Origin: Oleiagrimonas sp964608595
Lineage (GTDB): Bacteria > Pseudomonadota > Gammaproteobacteria > Xanthomonadales > Rhodanobacteraceae
Length of the DNA: 64,000 nucleotides
Direction of reading: 5' to 3'
NCBI GenBank assembly: GCA_964608595.1
Contig: CAZSOU010000002.1
Span: 10,567 to 74,566 of the forward strand
A program made the translations under genes and the position numbers. Below, piece after piece: positions 44,847-53,384 of this stretch. Below the pieces are notes generated by a model. That model ran no database searches and was not told the origin of the DNA. It saw only the letters and a program-made list of their open reading frames with translations. The number at the start of each line of letters is the position of its first letter. Within the stretch, counting starts at the first letter, position 1.

Positions 44847-45629
44847 ATGAACATCTTCACGCTCGAGCGCGGCACTGCGCCGCTTCTGATCAGCCTGCCG
44901 CATGACGGCAGCGCCATTCCCGACACCATTGCCGGGCGCATGCAGCCGCGTGCGCGCCAGTCGCCGGATACCGACTGGCATGTCGGCAGGTTGTACGCCT
45001 TCGCGCGGGACCTTGGCGCCAGCATTCTGCGCCCGCAGCACTCGCGCTACGTGGTCGATCTCAACCGTCCACCGGATGGGCATTCCTTGTATCCGGGCCG
45101 TGCCGGTACCGGCCTCGTGCCGGAGGTGATGTTCGATGAGCAGCCGATTTATCGTGAAGGCGAGGCCCCGACGACTGGTGAAATCGCCGCGCGCGTGGAT
45201 ACTTTCTGGCGCCCCTATCACGGCGCGCTGGTCGATGAGTTGGCGCGTCTGCGCACCGAGCACGGTCGGGTGGTGTTGTGGGAGGGGCACTCCATCCGCG
45301 CGCAAGTGCCCATGTTGTTCGACGGTCGCCTGCCCGATTTCAATCTCGGCACCGCGCAAGGCGCCAGCTGCCGCCCGGAATTGCGCGAGGCGCTGGACGC
45401 GGTACTGGACGCGCAGAGCGATTACACGCACATCGTCGATGGCCGCTTCAAGGGCGGTTACATCACGCGCCATTACGGTCAACCGGAAAACGGCGTGGAC
45501 GCGGTGCAGCTGGAATTGGCGCAGGTCAACTACATGGACGAAGACAGCTTCGAATACCTGCCCGAACGCGCCGCGCCGGTACAGGCGCTGATCCGGCGTT
45601 TGCTCGAAGCCTGTCTTTTGGCGCGATGA
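44847..45629 (+). CDS. hutG: N-formylglutamate deformylase
   Basis: Zinc amidohydrolase that cleaves N-formyl-L-glutamate to glutamate and formate in histidine degradation, 260 aa. The HutG pattern is intact: LLISLPHDGSAIP near the N-terminus, DTDWHVGRLY, the central VLWEGHSIRAQVP and GYITRHYG. No other hut gene lies within the window, so the histidine-degradation operon, if present, is elsewhere. ATG 44847 starts just after the hairpin. Confidence 0.93.
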   Translation: MNIFTLERGTAPLLISLPHDGSAIPDTIAGRMQPRARQSPDTDWHVGRLYAFARDLGASILRPQHSRYVVDLNRPPDGHSLYPGRAGTGLVPEVMFDEQPIYREGEAPTTGEIAARVDTFWRPYHGALVDELARLRTEHGRVVLWEGHSIRAQVPMLFDGRLPDFNLGTAQGASCRPELREALDAVLDAQSDYTHIVDGRFKGGYITRHYGQPENGVDAVQLELAQVNYMDEDSFEYLPERAAPVQALIRRLLEACLLAR

Positions 45630-45644
45630 CGCTTGGGCCATGCT

Positions 45645-45728
45645 GGATGTCGCGGCCACCGGCCGCTCCCACAAGAGTGTCATGAACCCTCAGCCCCCTG
45701 GTGGGAGCGGCCGGTGGCCGCGACATCC
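45645..45728. repeat. Perfect long inverted repeat, left of the assembly gap
   Basis: Two 28-bp arms (45645-45672 and 45701-45728) are perfect reverse complements; each contains GCGGCCACCGGCCGC or its complement, CTCCCAC, and GATGTC. They flank a 28-base spacer containing GTGTCATGAACCCTCAG. It is a REP/BIME-type non-coding repeat downstream of hutG. Confidence 0.85.
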
Positions 45729-45828
45729 NNNNNNNNNNNNNNNNNNNNNNNNNNNNNNNNNNNNNNNNNNNNNNNNNNNNNNNNNNNNNNNNNNNNNNNN
45801 NNNNNNNNNNNNNNNNNNNNNNNNNNNN
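45729..45828. other. Assembly gap of 100 N
   Basis: Exactly 100 unknown bases, the conventional placeholder for a gap of unknown length. The gap sits inside the repeat array, so the true number of repeats is unknown. Confidence 0.95.
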
Positions 45829-45910
45829 CGGCCGGTGGCCGCGACATCCCCACAAGAGTGTCATGAACCCTCAGCCTCCCTGGTGGGAGCGGCCGGTGGC
45901 CGCGACAGCC
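45829..45910. repeat. Continuation of the inverted-repeat array, right of the gap
   Basis: A partial arm (45829-45849) is followed by the same spacer sequence and a second arm (45883-45910) in the same orientation, so the array continues as about 61-bp direct units (arm plus spacer). The array ends 12 bp before the RidA gene. Confidence 0.8.
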
Positions 45911-45922
45911 GCACAACGCGGC

Positions 45923-46357
45923 TCAGTCCTTGTCGGCCATGACCGCCACGCATTTCAACTCGATGGCGATCGGCGTCGGCAACGCCGTGATGGCCAGCGT
46001 GGTGCGGCAGGCGTCGACGCCCTTGAAATATTCCGCGTAGAGCCGGTTGTAGGTGTCGAAATCGCGTTCCATGTCGGTCAGGAACACGGTGACGTCGACC
46101 AGATCCTCCCAGCGCGCGCCGGCCGCTTCGAGTACGGCGCGCACGTTGGCGAACACCTGCCGGCATTGCGCTTCGATGTCGTGCCCGACCAGCGTGCCGC
46201 GCGGGTTGTAGACGTTGCCGGGAACCTCGTCGGTGCCCGGCACGCGCGCGCCGACGCCGGAGAGAAACAGCAGATTGCCGACCCGCCGGGCGTGCGGGTA
46301 GGCACCCACCGGCGCGGGCGCGGTGTCGGTACGGATGGGAGTATCGGGATCGTGCAT
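45923..46357 (-). CDS. RidA-family deaminase (2-aminomuconate deaminase-like)
   Basis: Rid-family protein (144 aa) with VGAYPHARRVGNLLFLSG, the catalytic Arg region (DACRTTLAITALPTPIA) and a C-terminal IELKCVAVMAD. Its N-terminus (PVGAYPHARRV) and length resemble the subgroup that deaminates 2-aminomuconate in the kynurenine/aminophenol pathways rather than housekeeping RidA, which has IxTxxAP. The aldehyde dehydrogenase and SDR at 53.8-56.3 kb fit this pathway. ATG 46357 is favoured; an in-frame ATG at 46396 is possible. Confidence 0.75.
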   Translation of the reverse strand: MHDPDTPIRTDTAPAPVGAYPHARRVGNLLFLSGVGARVPGTDEVPGNVYNPRGTLVGHDIEAQCRQVFANVRAVLEAAGARWEDLVDVTVFLTDMERDFDTYNRLYAEYFKGVDACRTTLAITALPTPIAIELKCVAVMADKD

Positions 46358-46430
46358 GGTTGTGTGCTCGTGATGCGTGGAAAGTCGCGTGATCATGGGT
46401 TGTCGCGTGTCCACCATGCCACACCGGTCT

Positions 46431-47318
46431 TCATGTAATCCTGCCTTCGAGGATGCGTCCGAGTACGGCCGGGTGCTGATGTGGTTGTGTGGTGATGGCA
46501 TAAAAGCGTTCGCGCAGCAGGTCCGATTGGCCGACACGCACCAGTACGCCCGATTCCAGCTCGTCCTGCACCACCACCGCCGGCAGTACGGTCAGCCAGC
46601 CGCTGTCGCGGGCCACCAGGCGCAGCATGGTCATGTCGTCGATTTCGGCACGCAACTGGGGTTTGACGTTGGCCGAGGAACACAGGGAGTCGAACTCGGC
46701 ACGCAAGGTGTGACGGGTGCCTGGCAGAGCAATCGGAAGGCCGTTCAGGTCTTCGGGAATGCGCAGCTTGCGCGTGCCCCAGACAGCAGTCTGACCGACC
46801 AGCGAAATCTCCTGGCTGCCCAGGAATTTGGTGTGCAAGGGGCGGTCCGGCGCCGAGGACACGGGCGAATTGGCCAGCACCATGTCGAGCTTGTGCCGCA
46901 GCAGACGTTGCACCAGCTCGTTCAGCATGCCCGATTCGATGGTCAGCACCACCGTCGGATCGCGCATCATCGGCCGGAACAGGTTTTCCTGATAGTTGCG
47001 GCTCATGGTGGACACGCCGCCGATGCGCACTCGGGTCATGCCTTCGTAATAGCCGTCCAGCCAGCCGAGCATTTCCTCGCCGAGGCCGAAGATGTTTTCC
47101 GCGTACCGGAAGACCTGCCGCCCGGTGGCGGTCAGCAGCAGGTGCCGGCCACGGCGTTCGAACAGGGCGTGGCCGAGGCGCCCCTCCAGGTGACGTATTT
47201 GCGAGGAAAGCGTTGACTGCGAAATATGCAGCGCGTGCGCGGCTTGGGTCAGGCGGCCTTCCGTGGCCACCCTCCAGAAGGCGAAAAGGTGACGGAAGTT
47301 GAGTTGCTGCAGATCCAT
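46431..47318 (-). CDS. LysR-type regulator, NhaR/CynR-like, divergent from dabBA
   Basis: LysR-family transcription factor (295 aa). It has an N-terminal winged helix (FRHLFAFWRVATEGRLTQAA; ISQSTLSSQIRHLEGRLG) and a C-terminal effector domain with a sensing cleft. It resembles NhaR-type regulators. It is divergent from dabB with 94 bp between ATGs, and such LysR genes commonly stand beside dab operons. Its effector (perhaps bicarbonate or sodium-related) is unknown. ATG 47318. Confidence 0.86.
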   Translation of the reverse strand: MDLQQLNFRHLFAFWRVATEGRLTQAAHALHISQSTLSSQIRHLEGRLGHALFERRGRHLLLTATGRQVFRYAENIFGLGEEMLGWLDGYYEGMTRVRIGGVSTMSRNYQENLFRPMMRDPTVVLTIESGMLNELVQRLLRHKLDMVLANSPVSSAPDRPLHTKFLGSQEISLVGQTAVWGTRKLRIPEDLNGLPIALPGTRHTLRAEFDSLCSSANVKPQLRAEIDDMTMLRLVARDSGWLTVLPAVVVQDELESGVLVRVGQSDLLRERFYAITTQPHQHPAVLGRILEGRIT

Positions 47319-47412
47319 TGTTCTATTTTTTAAAATTAAAACTCGTATTAAATATATTTTACACAAATGCCGTTTTCCCGGATCATGACGCCAGTTTTGC
47401 TCCGGGAGGACC
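47319..47412. promoter_or_regulatory. Divergent AT-rich promoter region of lysR and dabB
   Basis: Unlike the surrounding GC-rich sequence, 47325-47370 is strongly AT-rich (TTTTTTAAAATTAAAAC; ATTAAATATATTTTACAC). It probably holds the overlapping promoters and the LysR-binding T-N11-A sites for both genes, but no unique site was assigned. Confidence 0.5.
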
Positions 47413-48981
47413 ATGTCCTTGTTGCTTTCCATCAACTATGTGGCCGCCCTGTTGCCGGCCTTGCTGATGCTCGGTGCCGCGTGGACGCCGCGATTCGTGC
47501 GCGCCTCGACCCTTTCGCGCTGGCGGGTTTTCAACCGTCTGGCGGTGGTGGCGCTGGTGCTTTCGGTGCTGTCGCTGGGTTTGGAGCTGGTGGTGGCCGG
47601 ACGGCCGGGACGAGCGGTTTTCGATGGCGGACATTTCTGGCTGGCGCCCAATCTGTTCGGTTGCTGGGTGAGCCTGCTGGTGCAGTTTCTGGGTACGGTC
47701 ATCGGCGTGTATTCGATGCGTCATCTGCGCGGCGAACCCCGGCAGGGGACCTACATCGCGGCTCTCGCGGCGGTGCTGGCCAGCGTGCATTTCCTGCTGC
47801 TGGCCAATCACTGGGTGACGCTGATCGGCGCCTGGATGGCGATCGGCTTCGGCATGCAGCGGTTGCTGACGTTCTACCCCGAGCGCGGCTTCGCGCAGCT
47901 GGCCGCGCACAAGAAGCGCATCGCCGACCGGCTCGCCGACCTGCTGCTGATCGTGGCGGCGGTGCTGGCGTGGCGCAGTGTCGACAGCGGTTCGCTGAGT
48001 GTGCTCATGCAGCACGTGGCGGCCGGCGCGCATTCGCCGGAATTGACCGCCAGTGCCGTGTTGCTGGCGCTGGCGGTGACCCTGCGCACGGCCCTGCTGC
48101 CGGTGCACGGCTGGCTGATCCAGGTGATGGAGGCACCGACCCCGGTGTCGGCTCTGCTGCATGCCGGCGTGGTCAACCTGGGCGGCTATGTGCTGGTGTT
48201 TTTCGCCCCGTTGCTGGACATCTCGAATGTTGCGCACTGGTGTCTGGTCGTGGTCGGGCTGGTCAGCGCGGTGCTGGGCGGCATTGTCATGATCACCCGC
48301 GTCAGCATGAAAGTGCATCTGGCCTGGTCGACGCTGGGCCAGATGGGGTTCATGCTGCTTGAATGCGGGCTGGGCCTGTACGAGCTGGCGGCGCTGCACC
48401 TCCTGGGGCATTCGCTGTACAAGGCGCATTCGTTTCTGGCCGCGTCCTCGGCGGTGCGCAACACGCGTATCCTGCGGTTTCAAGACGATGGCCACAACCG
48501 GCGCCTGAGCCTGCTGTGGGCGCCGCTGGTGGCTTATGTCGTGGTCTGGTGCGGACAGCACCTTCTGGCCGATCTCGCCTGGCCGTGGTGGTGGGGCGTG
48601 ATCCTGGCGTTGGCCTGGGCGCCGTTGCTGTGGCAACCCAAGCGCCATCATTGGTGGCACGTGCTGACCGGCCTGGCGATGGTGGCCGGTTTCACGGTGG
48701 CGGCTTTCGTGATCGAGTATCTGCCGCTGGGCGCGGATTTTGCGCCGTTTTGGGCCGCCGGGCCGCTGGTGCTGGCCGGCATGGCCTTCATGTATGCGAG
48801 TTTCGTGGCCGTGCAGTGGTGGCCGCAGCGGTTCGTCGGCTTGCGCCAATGGATTTACGCGGGCTTTTATCTGGACGAGCTGTACACCGTGCTGGTGCTG
48901 CGTTTGTGGCCGCAGCACGAGGCGGGTTCTCCGGGCAGCCGTTTTCCCGTTTCTTCATCCATGGCGGCGAGGGACGAGTGA
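47413..48981 (+). CDS. dabB: DabB: proton-translocating NuoL-like subunit of the DAB carbon pump
   Basis: Integral membrane protein of the NuoL/MrpA (ND5-like) family, 522 aa. It partners DabA in energy-coupled inorganic carbon accumulation. The conserved LLPVHGWLIQVMEAPTPVSA and VVNLGGYVLVFF channel region, and a KAHSFLAASSAVRN segment with Lys/His, are present. ATG 47413 follows GGGAGGACC. The next gene, dabA, starts 2 bp after the stop. The identification is confirmed by dabA downstream. Confidence 0.93.
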   Translation: MSLLLSINYVAALLPALLMLGAAWTPRFVRASTLSRWRVFNRLAVVALVLSVLSLGLELVVAGRPGRAVFDGGHFWLAPNLFGCWVSLLVQFLGTVIGVYSMRHLRGEPRQGTYIAALAAVLASVHFLLLANHWVTLIGAWMAIGFGMQRLLTFYPERGFAQLAAHKKRIADRLADLLLIVAAVLAWRSVDSGSLSVLMQHVAAGAHSPELTASAVLLALAVTLRTALLPVHGWLIQVMEAPTPVSALLHAGVVNLGGYVLVFFAPLLDISNVAHWCLVVVGLVSAVLGGIVMITRVSMKVHLAWSTLGQMGFMLLECGLGLYELAALHLLGHSLYKAHSFLAASSAVRNTRILRFQDDGHNRRLSLLWAPLVAYVVVWCGQHLLADLAWPWWWGVILALAWAPLLWQPKRHHWWHVLTGLAMVAGFTVAAFVIEYLPLGADFAPFWAAGPLVLAGMAFMYASFVAVQWWPQRFVGLRQWIYAGFYLDELYTVLVLRLWPQHEAGSPGSRFPVSSSMAARDE

Positions 48982-48982
48982 C

Positions 48983-51472
48983 ATGAGCATGAGCGAAGCA
49001 GTGAGGGACCGCGTCGAGAACGAGGTGAACCCCGCGGCGGTCCGCGCGGCCTGTGCGCAGGCGGTGCGAAGCATTGCGCCGAGCTGGCCGCTGGACAGCG
49101 CGGTGGCCATCAATCCGCACTGGTACCGAATCCACATGCCGGTGCGCGAGGTAGCGGCACGCTTGATTCTGCTGGGCGGGATCAGCGTGTTGCCGCAACA
49201 GGCGTATCTGCGCGAGTGCTGGAACCATGGCCGCATCACACGCGCCGATCTGGATGCCGCGCGCCGGCAGGCGGACATCTCGGATCTGCCGGAAGCCGGG
49301 GGCCTGGTCGCGGCGCTGTACGAGCCGCCGGTAACGGCCATGCCGTTGATCGTCGACGAACTGGACGACGGCGCGGGCGGTACGCGGCATCTGCCGTGGC
49401 GCGGCGAGATCATGTTCCAGCTCAGCCAGGTGTGCGCCGCGTATTTCGACAAGGACCAGTCGCACTGGCTGCCGCGCGCGCATCGGGGCCTGTACCGGTT
49501 CTGGATTGACACATTGCGGCATGAAAAAGGCTTGGGCATGGTTATGGGGTTGCCCGGGTTGCGCGATGCCTTGCACGGCCTGCCCGATTCCGCCGAGGAG
49601 GCCATGCACTGGGCACTGGCACGTTTGCCGCTTCCCGAGGCGGCGTTGGAGCCGTATTTCGAGTCGCTGTTGTTGTCGATCAACGGCTGGGCCTCGTGGT
49701 GCGCGTGGCTGAAATACCAGGCCGACGGACAAGGGCGGGCAGATCGGCACCTGGACGAGTTGCTGGCCATGCGTCTGGTGTGGGAGGCGTTGTTGCTGGA
49801 TTGTCATCCGCGTCGTGCGAAATTGGCCGCGGCCCGCCTGCGCACGGTCTGGGCCGTATTTCCCGAGCGTCTGGCCACCGTCACACACCGTGCGCGCATG
49901 GACGAGGTGTGGCAGATGGCGCTGGAACAGGGCTTTCAGCGCGAGCTGGCAAACAAGCTGACGATGCCGGTCGCACGGCACGCCGAGGCGTCCCGTGCCG
50001 ACGTGCAGATGGTGTTTTGCATCGACATTCGCAGCGAGCCCATGCGGCGCGCGCTGGAGTCGCTCGATGCTGGCATCGAGACCCGCGCCTTCGCCGGCTT
50101 TTTCGGTTTGCCGATGAGTTATCGCCCGCTGGGCGTGCAGGAAGGCCGGCCGCAACTCCCCGGCCTGGCGTTTCCGGAAGTGGAAGTGCAAGACCGGATC
50201 CTGGCATCGGGGGAAACCTCCACGGAGGAGGCGCCACAGCGCGAGCGGCGACTGGCTGCGCACGGACAATGGCAGAACACCACGCGCTGGCCCAACACCA
50301 CGTTTTCCTACGTCGAGGCGGTCGGTTTCGGGTACCTGCAACGCCTGTGGCAGTGGCTGCGCCCCCCGACCCGGGCCCGTCGCAACGAGGATCACTACGG
50401 CATGTCGCGCGAGTGCCGGGCATTGGCGCGGCCGCGCCTGACCGGCGTGTCGCTGGACAAAAAGGTGGCGCTGGCGGCCGGAGCCTTGCGCATCATGGGT
50501 ATCGACCGGCATCTGGCTTCGCTGGTGGTGCTCACTGGACATGCCAGTCAGAGCGTCAACAACGCGCATGCTTCGACGCTCGACTGCGGCGCCTGCGGCG
50601 GGCAGTCCGGCGAGGCCAACGTGCGCGCACTGGCGGCCTTGCTGAACGAGCCCGATGTGCGCGCGGCGCTGGCGCGTGACGAGGGCATTCATGTGCCGGA
50701 AAACACCTGGTTCATGCCGGCGCTGCACAACACTACGACCGATGAAATCGAGGGTTTCGAGCTGGACCTGTTGCCGGCTGCGCAGCAGACGCGCTGGCAG
50801 CGCCTGCAGCGGGATGTGGATACGGCTGGTGACCGCGTGCGCCGCGAACGCGCGCCAACTCTGTGGATGAGCGGCCAGGGCAGCCGCGCTGCCGTGCTCG
50901 AGCGGTTTCGCCGGCGTGCCAACGACGGCTCGGAAACCCGGCCGGAGTGGGGGCTGACCACCAATGCCGGCTTCATCATTGGCCCGCGCAGGCTGACGGC
51001 GCATGCCCCTTTTACGCGCTGCTATTTGCACGATTACGATGCGCAGGCCGACACGGATTTCTCGGTTCTGGAAAAACTGCTGCTGGGACCGTTGGTGGTG
51101 ACGCACTGGCTGGGCTGGCAATACCACGCCTCCACCACCGACCCGCTGCACTACGGTGCCGGCAACAAGGTGCTGCACAACGTGATCGGCGGACGCATCG
51201 GCGTGTTCGAAGGCAACGGCGGCGACCTGCGCATCGGCATTCCGAAACAATCGTTGTTCGACGGCCGGGCCTGGCGCCACGAGCCGTTGCGCCAGACCAC
51301 CGTGATCGCCGCCCCGCGCGATGCCATCGACGCGATCATCGCCCGTCACGAGGTATTGCAGCGGATCATCGACAACGGCTGGATGGTCGTGTGGCAATAC
51401 GAGCAGGGCCGGCTCATGCGCCGCGCCGGTGGCGCATGGTTGCCGCTGGCGTCGTATACTGCATCTGGCTAA
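48983..51472 (+). CDS. dabA: DabA: beta-carbonic-anhydrase-like CO2-hydrating subunit
   Basis: Large DUF2309/UPF0753 protein of 829 aa. In Halothiobacillus neapolitanus DabA uses zinc ligands Cys, Asp, His and Cys for vectorial CO2 hydration. The matching residues are here: Cys346 and Asp348 in VFCIDIRSE, His520 in LTGHASQS, and Cys535 in LDCGACGGQSG. DabA and DabB together raise cytosolic bicarbonate. ATG 48983. The stop codon is directly followed by an IS element; the protein C-terminus looks complete. Confidence 0.95.
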   Translation: MSMSEAVRDRVENEVNPAAVRAACAQAVRSIAPSWPLDSAVAINPHWYRIHMPVREVAARLILLGGISVLPQQAYLRECWNHGRITRADLDAARRQADISDLPEAGGLVAALYEPPVTAMPLIVDELDDGAGGTRHLPWRGEIMFQLSQVCAAYFDKDQSHWLPRAHRGLYRFWIDTLRHEKGLGMVMGLPGLRDALHGLPDSAEEAMHWALARLPLPEAALEPYFESLLLSINGWASWCAWLKYQADGQGRADRHLDELLAMRLVWEALLLDCHPRRAKLAAARLRTVWAVFPERLATVTHRARMDEVWQMALEQGFQRELANKLTMPVARHAEASRADVQMVFCIDIRSEPMRRALESLDAGIETRAFAGFFGLPMSYRPLGVQEGRPQLPGLAFPEVEVQDRILASGETSTEEAPQRERRLAAHGQWQNTTRWPNTTFSYVEAVGFGYLQRLWQWLRPPTRARRNEDHYGMSRECRALARPRLTGVSLDKKVALAAGALRIMGIDRHLASLVVLTGHASQSVNNAHASTLDCGACGGQSGEANVRALAALLNEPDVRAALARDEGIHVPENTWFMPALHNTTTDEIEGFELDLLPAAQQTRWQRLQRDVDTAGDRVRRERAPTLWMSGQGSRAAVLERFRRRANDGSETRPEWGLTTNAGFIIGPRRLTAHAPFTRCYLHDYDAQADTDFSVLEKLLLGPLVVTHWLGWQYHASTTDPLHYGAGNKVLHNVIGGRIGVFEGNGGDLRIGIPKQSLFDGRAWRHEPLRQTTVIAAPRDAIDAIIARHEVLQRIIDNGWMVVWQYEQGRLMRRAGGAWLPLASYTASG

Positions 51473-51475
51473 CCC

Positions 51476-51487
51476 CAATACTGTTCA
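51476..51487 (+). repeat. IS left terminal inverted repeat
   Basis: CAATACTGTTCA; its exact reverse complement is found at 52914-52925. Further outside bases differ (CCC versus CCT). Confidence 0.8.
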
Positions 51488-51662
51488 TTTACGTAATATC
51501 GGTTGTGGCACGTGTTTTCGATGAAGCACAGCGCCACGATGGCGGACGTTGTACCCGCTCATCTTGCGCTTTACACCCCGTGGATTGGCATGCCCGCGGC
51601 TGCTCACGACGCGACCGTCGGCGATCTCGCGGAGCAGCGCGTCACGCCAACGAGCAAGCTGC

Positions 51663-52859
51663 TCAGGGGGGAATGGCCGCGGCTTGCGGGAGTTTGCGCT
51701 TGATGACGCGTACGGCATGAACGAAACTCAGTCGATCAGGGTCAAGGTGTTCCTGCCAAGCGGCCTTGAGCATGAGTTGGCGGACTGCAAAATGAGCCAA
51801 CAGAAGGCCCCACAGTTCCTGCTGGACGAGCTCGGGTGTTTTGCTGCGCAGCACGGTGCTGTTGCCCCGCAGGTGGGTCTTGAACTCGTCAAAGACGCTT
51901 TCGGCCTCCCACCGTTCGTGATACAGCGCCGCCAGCTCCAGCGCGTCCGCTTGCTGCGGATCCAGTAGGTTGGTGAGCAGGCGATACCTGCCTTGGACCG
52001 GTTCCGCCAACCCTTCCAAGTCGTAGTCGATGACGCGCACGGTGTGCCCCTGTTCGCGCTTGCGATCCTGGCTGCTGTAGATCGTGCTCAGATACGATCC
52101 ATCGGGAAGCCGCTTCTCGACAGGTAGTTTCAAGTTGGACTTGATCCGCCAAAGCAGCTTGGCACCGGTGGCTTCCGCCTTGCGCCACAACTTGAAGCTG
52201 TAGAAATTGCGATCGGCCAACGCCAGCATGTCCGGCTGCAACTTGTCCGGGAGAAGGCGTGCGGCCATGGCCTGTTCGCTTTCACGGAACGGCCCCATGG
52301 CCGCTGCCGTGATCGCGTGCGTGCCGCATTCGACCAATGCCAGCAAGCGCGTCTGCGGGAACGCACTCTGCCCACGGCTGGCGGCCGGATAACCGAAAAC
52401 CGCCGCATTGCCCTGCTCGTCGGCAACGTCCATCGTGCTGCCGTCGAGCGCCATGACGCGCCAGCCTCGATACCATGCTCCCGGCGTATCGGCCGCGGCG
52501 ATCGGCTGCAGCACCCGCTCGGCTAACTGGTGCATGGCCTCGGCGCCCAAGCGCGTGCGCGCCTGTGAAATGGCCGACTTGCTGGCACGCACACCGCCTT
52601 CGCCGCCGCCAAGCCACGGCAATCCTTCACACACCACACGCAGCACTTCTCCCAACGGCGCTTCGCGCCACAGCGCCAATGCCATGACGTAATACACCAC
52701 CGCGGGTGCCGGTAACAACCGCTGGCGCCGACTCTCCCGGCCTGTCTGTTTCAACACTTCATCAATGAGGGCCCGTGGACACACGCTGGCCAGCACGCCG
52801 GTACTGATCAAATGCGCTATATCCACCTTCTGCGGTAACGTCTTGCGCGTACGTGCCAT
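51663..52859 (-). CDS. IS4-family transposase
   Basis: DDE transposase, 398 aa, of the IS4 family. An N-terminal domain precedes a catalytic core with the Asp residues in ALDGSTMDV and ALADRNFYS and the Glu of the Y-(2)-R-(3)-E-(6)-K signature in YHERWEAESVFDEFK. The frame is intact, so the element may be active. ATG 52859 has GGAGGTG upstream, which is part of a hairpin; GTG/ATG further upstream at 52892 are less likely. Confidence 0.92.
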   Translation of the reverse strand: MARTRKTLPQKVDIAHLISTGVLASVCPRALIDEVLKQTGRESRRQRLLPAPAVVYYVMALALWREAPLGEVLRVVCEGLPWLGGGEGGVRASKSAISQARTRLGAEAMHQLAERVLQPIAAADTPGAWYRGWRVMALDGSTMDVADEQGNAAVFGYPAASRGQSAFPQTRLLALVECGTHAITAAAMGPFRESEQAMAARLLPDKLQPDMLALADRNFYSFKLWRKAEATGAKLLWRIKSNLKLPVEKRLPDGSYLSTIYSSQDRKREQGHTVRVIDYDLEGLAEPVQGRYRLLTNLLDPQQADALELAALYHERWEAESVFDEFKTHLRGNSTVLRSKTPELVQQELWGLLLAHFAVRQLMLKAAWQEHLDPDRLSFVHAVRVIKRKLPQAAAIPP

Positions 52860-52863
52860 GCTT

Positions 52864-52890
52864 GCACCTCCGTCGTTGCGACGGAGGTGC
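52864..52890 (-). promoter_or_regulatory. Hairpin burying the transposase ribosome-binding site
   Basis: A perfect 12-bp stem (GCACCTCCGTCG with CGACGGAGGTGC) and 3-base loop. On the transposase strand the GGAGGTG of the stem is the Shine-Dalgarno sequence, five bases before ATG 52859. Transcripts entering from outside would fold and block translation. Confidence 0.7.
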
Positions 52891-53008
52891 ATTGTGTCAG
52901 AGTTTTTACTATCTGAACAGTATTGAGGCTAAGACGGAACCGTTTTTGCGGATAGGGGTGCAAGTTCGTACAGGAAGCCTGGAAAACCTGTAGACACTCT
53001 GTTTCAGA

Positions 53009-53384
53009 TCAAGCGGTTTTGATGTCCGCCTGCAACGGTGTCGAATCGCGACGTTGGCCACGCGATCGTGATCCCCCTGCCGGAGCGCATCTCATGCGCG
53101 ACAGCCTGGACCCATGAACAGGCCTCGAGGCAGTCGGCCACATGGTGCGTTCTTGCAAGTTGTCCGAGGTGTCCAGCGCGGTGCAGACGGTCAGTACCGC
53201 CGCGAACAGCATCGCCGCTTCGAACAGTTCCTGGCCGTTGTCGTGCGCGAAATGCGAGATCAGACCCAAGCCGACGACCACCAGCACCGCGCGCGCCGAC
53301 CCAGACCCGCGCCGTACAACACGCGCCGGTCGTCAGCGCCGTTTCGATGGCCTCGCGGAAGACGGTAACCAAGGCGCCGATCAT
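53009..53384 (-). pseudogene. Truncated, frameshifted FTR1-like iron permease
   Basis: Relics of an FTR1/EfeU-type high-affinity iron permease. The start MIGALVTVFREAIETAL (ATG 53384, overlapping the upstream stop as ATGA) carries the REXXE-like iron motif. The protein then continues in other frames: VLYGAGLGRRAR, then VVGLGLISHFAHDNGQELF and AAMLFAAVLTVC. At least two frameshifts and loss of the last half make it non-functional. It lies just outside the IS4 element. Confidence 0.72.
53080..53105 (+). repeat. Dispersed palindromic repeat, copy 4
   Basis: CCGGAGCGCATCTCATGCGC then GACAGC, the shared motif, within the decayed FTR1 region. Confidence 0.6.

Larger units (their letters stand above)
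51473..52926. mobile_element. IS4-family insertion sequence
   Basis: Inverted ends CAATACTGTTCA (51476-51487) and TGAACAGTATTG (52914-52925) flank a single transposase gene on the minus strand. The left end abuts the dabA stop. GGCTAA occurs just outside both ends (51467-51472 and 52927-52932), a probable target-site duplication. Exact ends are uncertain by a few bases. Confidence 0.82.

Noticed and set aside
45645..45910. CRISPR array
   Set aside because: The repeats are inverted pairs with a conserved, not variable, spacer, and there are no cas genes.
45526..46438. ORFs crossing the N gap (runs of X)
   Set aside because: They are artefacts of unknown bases and of the palindromic repeat array.
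47383..51478. Long minus-strand ORFs (511 and 896 codons) opposite dabB and dabA
   Set aside because: DabA and DabB carry all catalytic and membrane features; the antisense frames are low-complexity.
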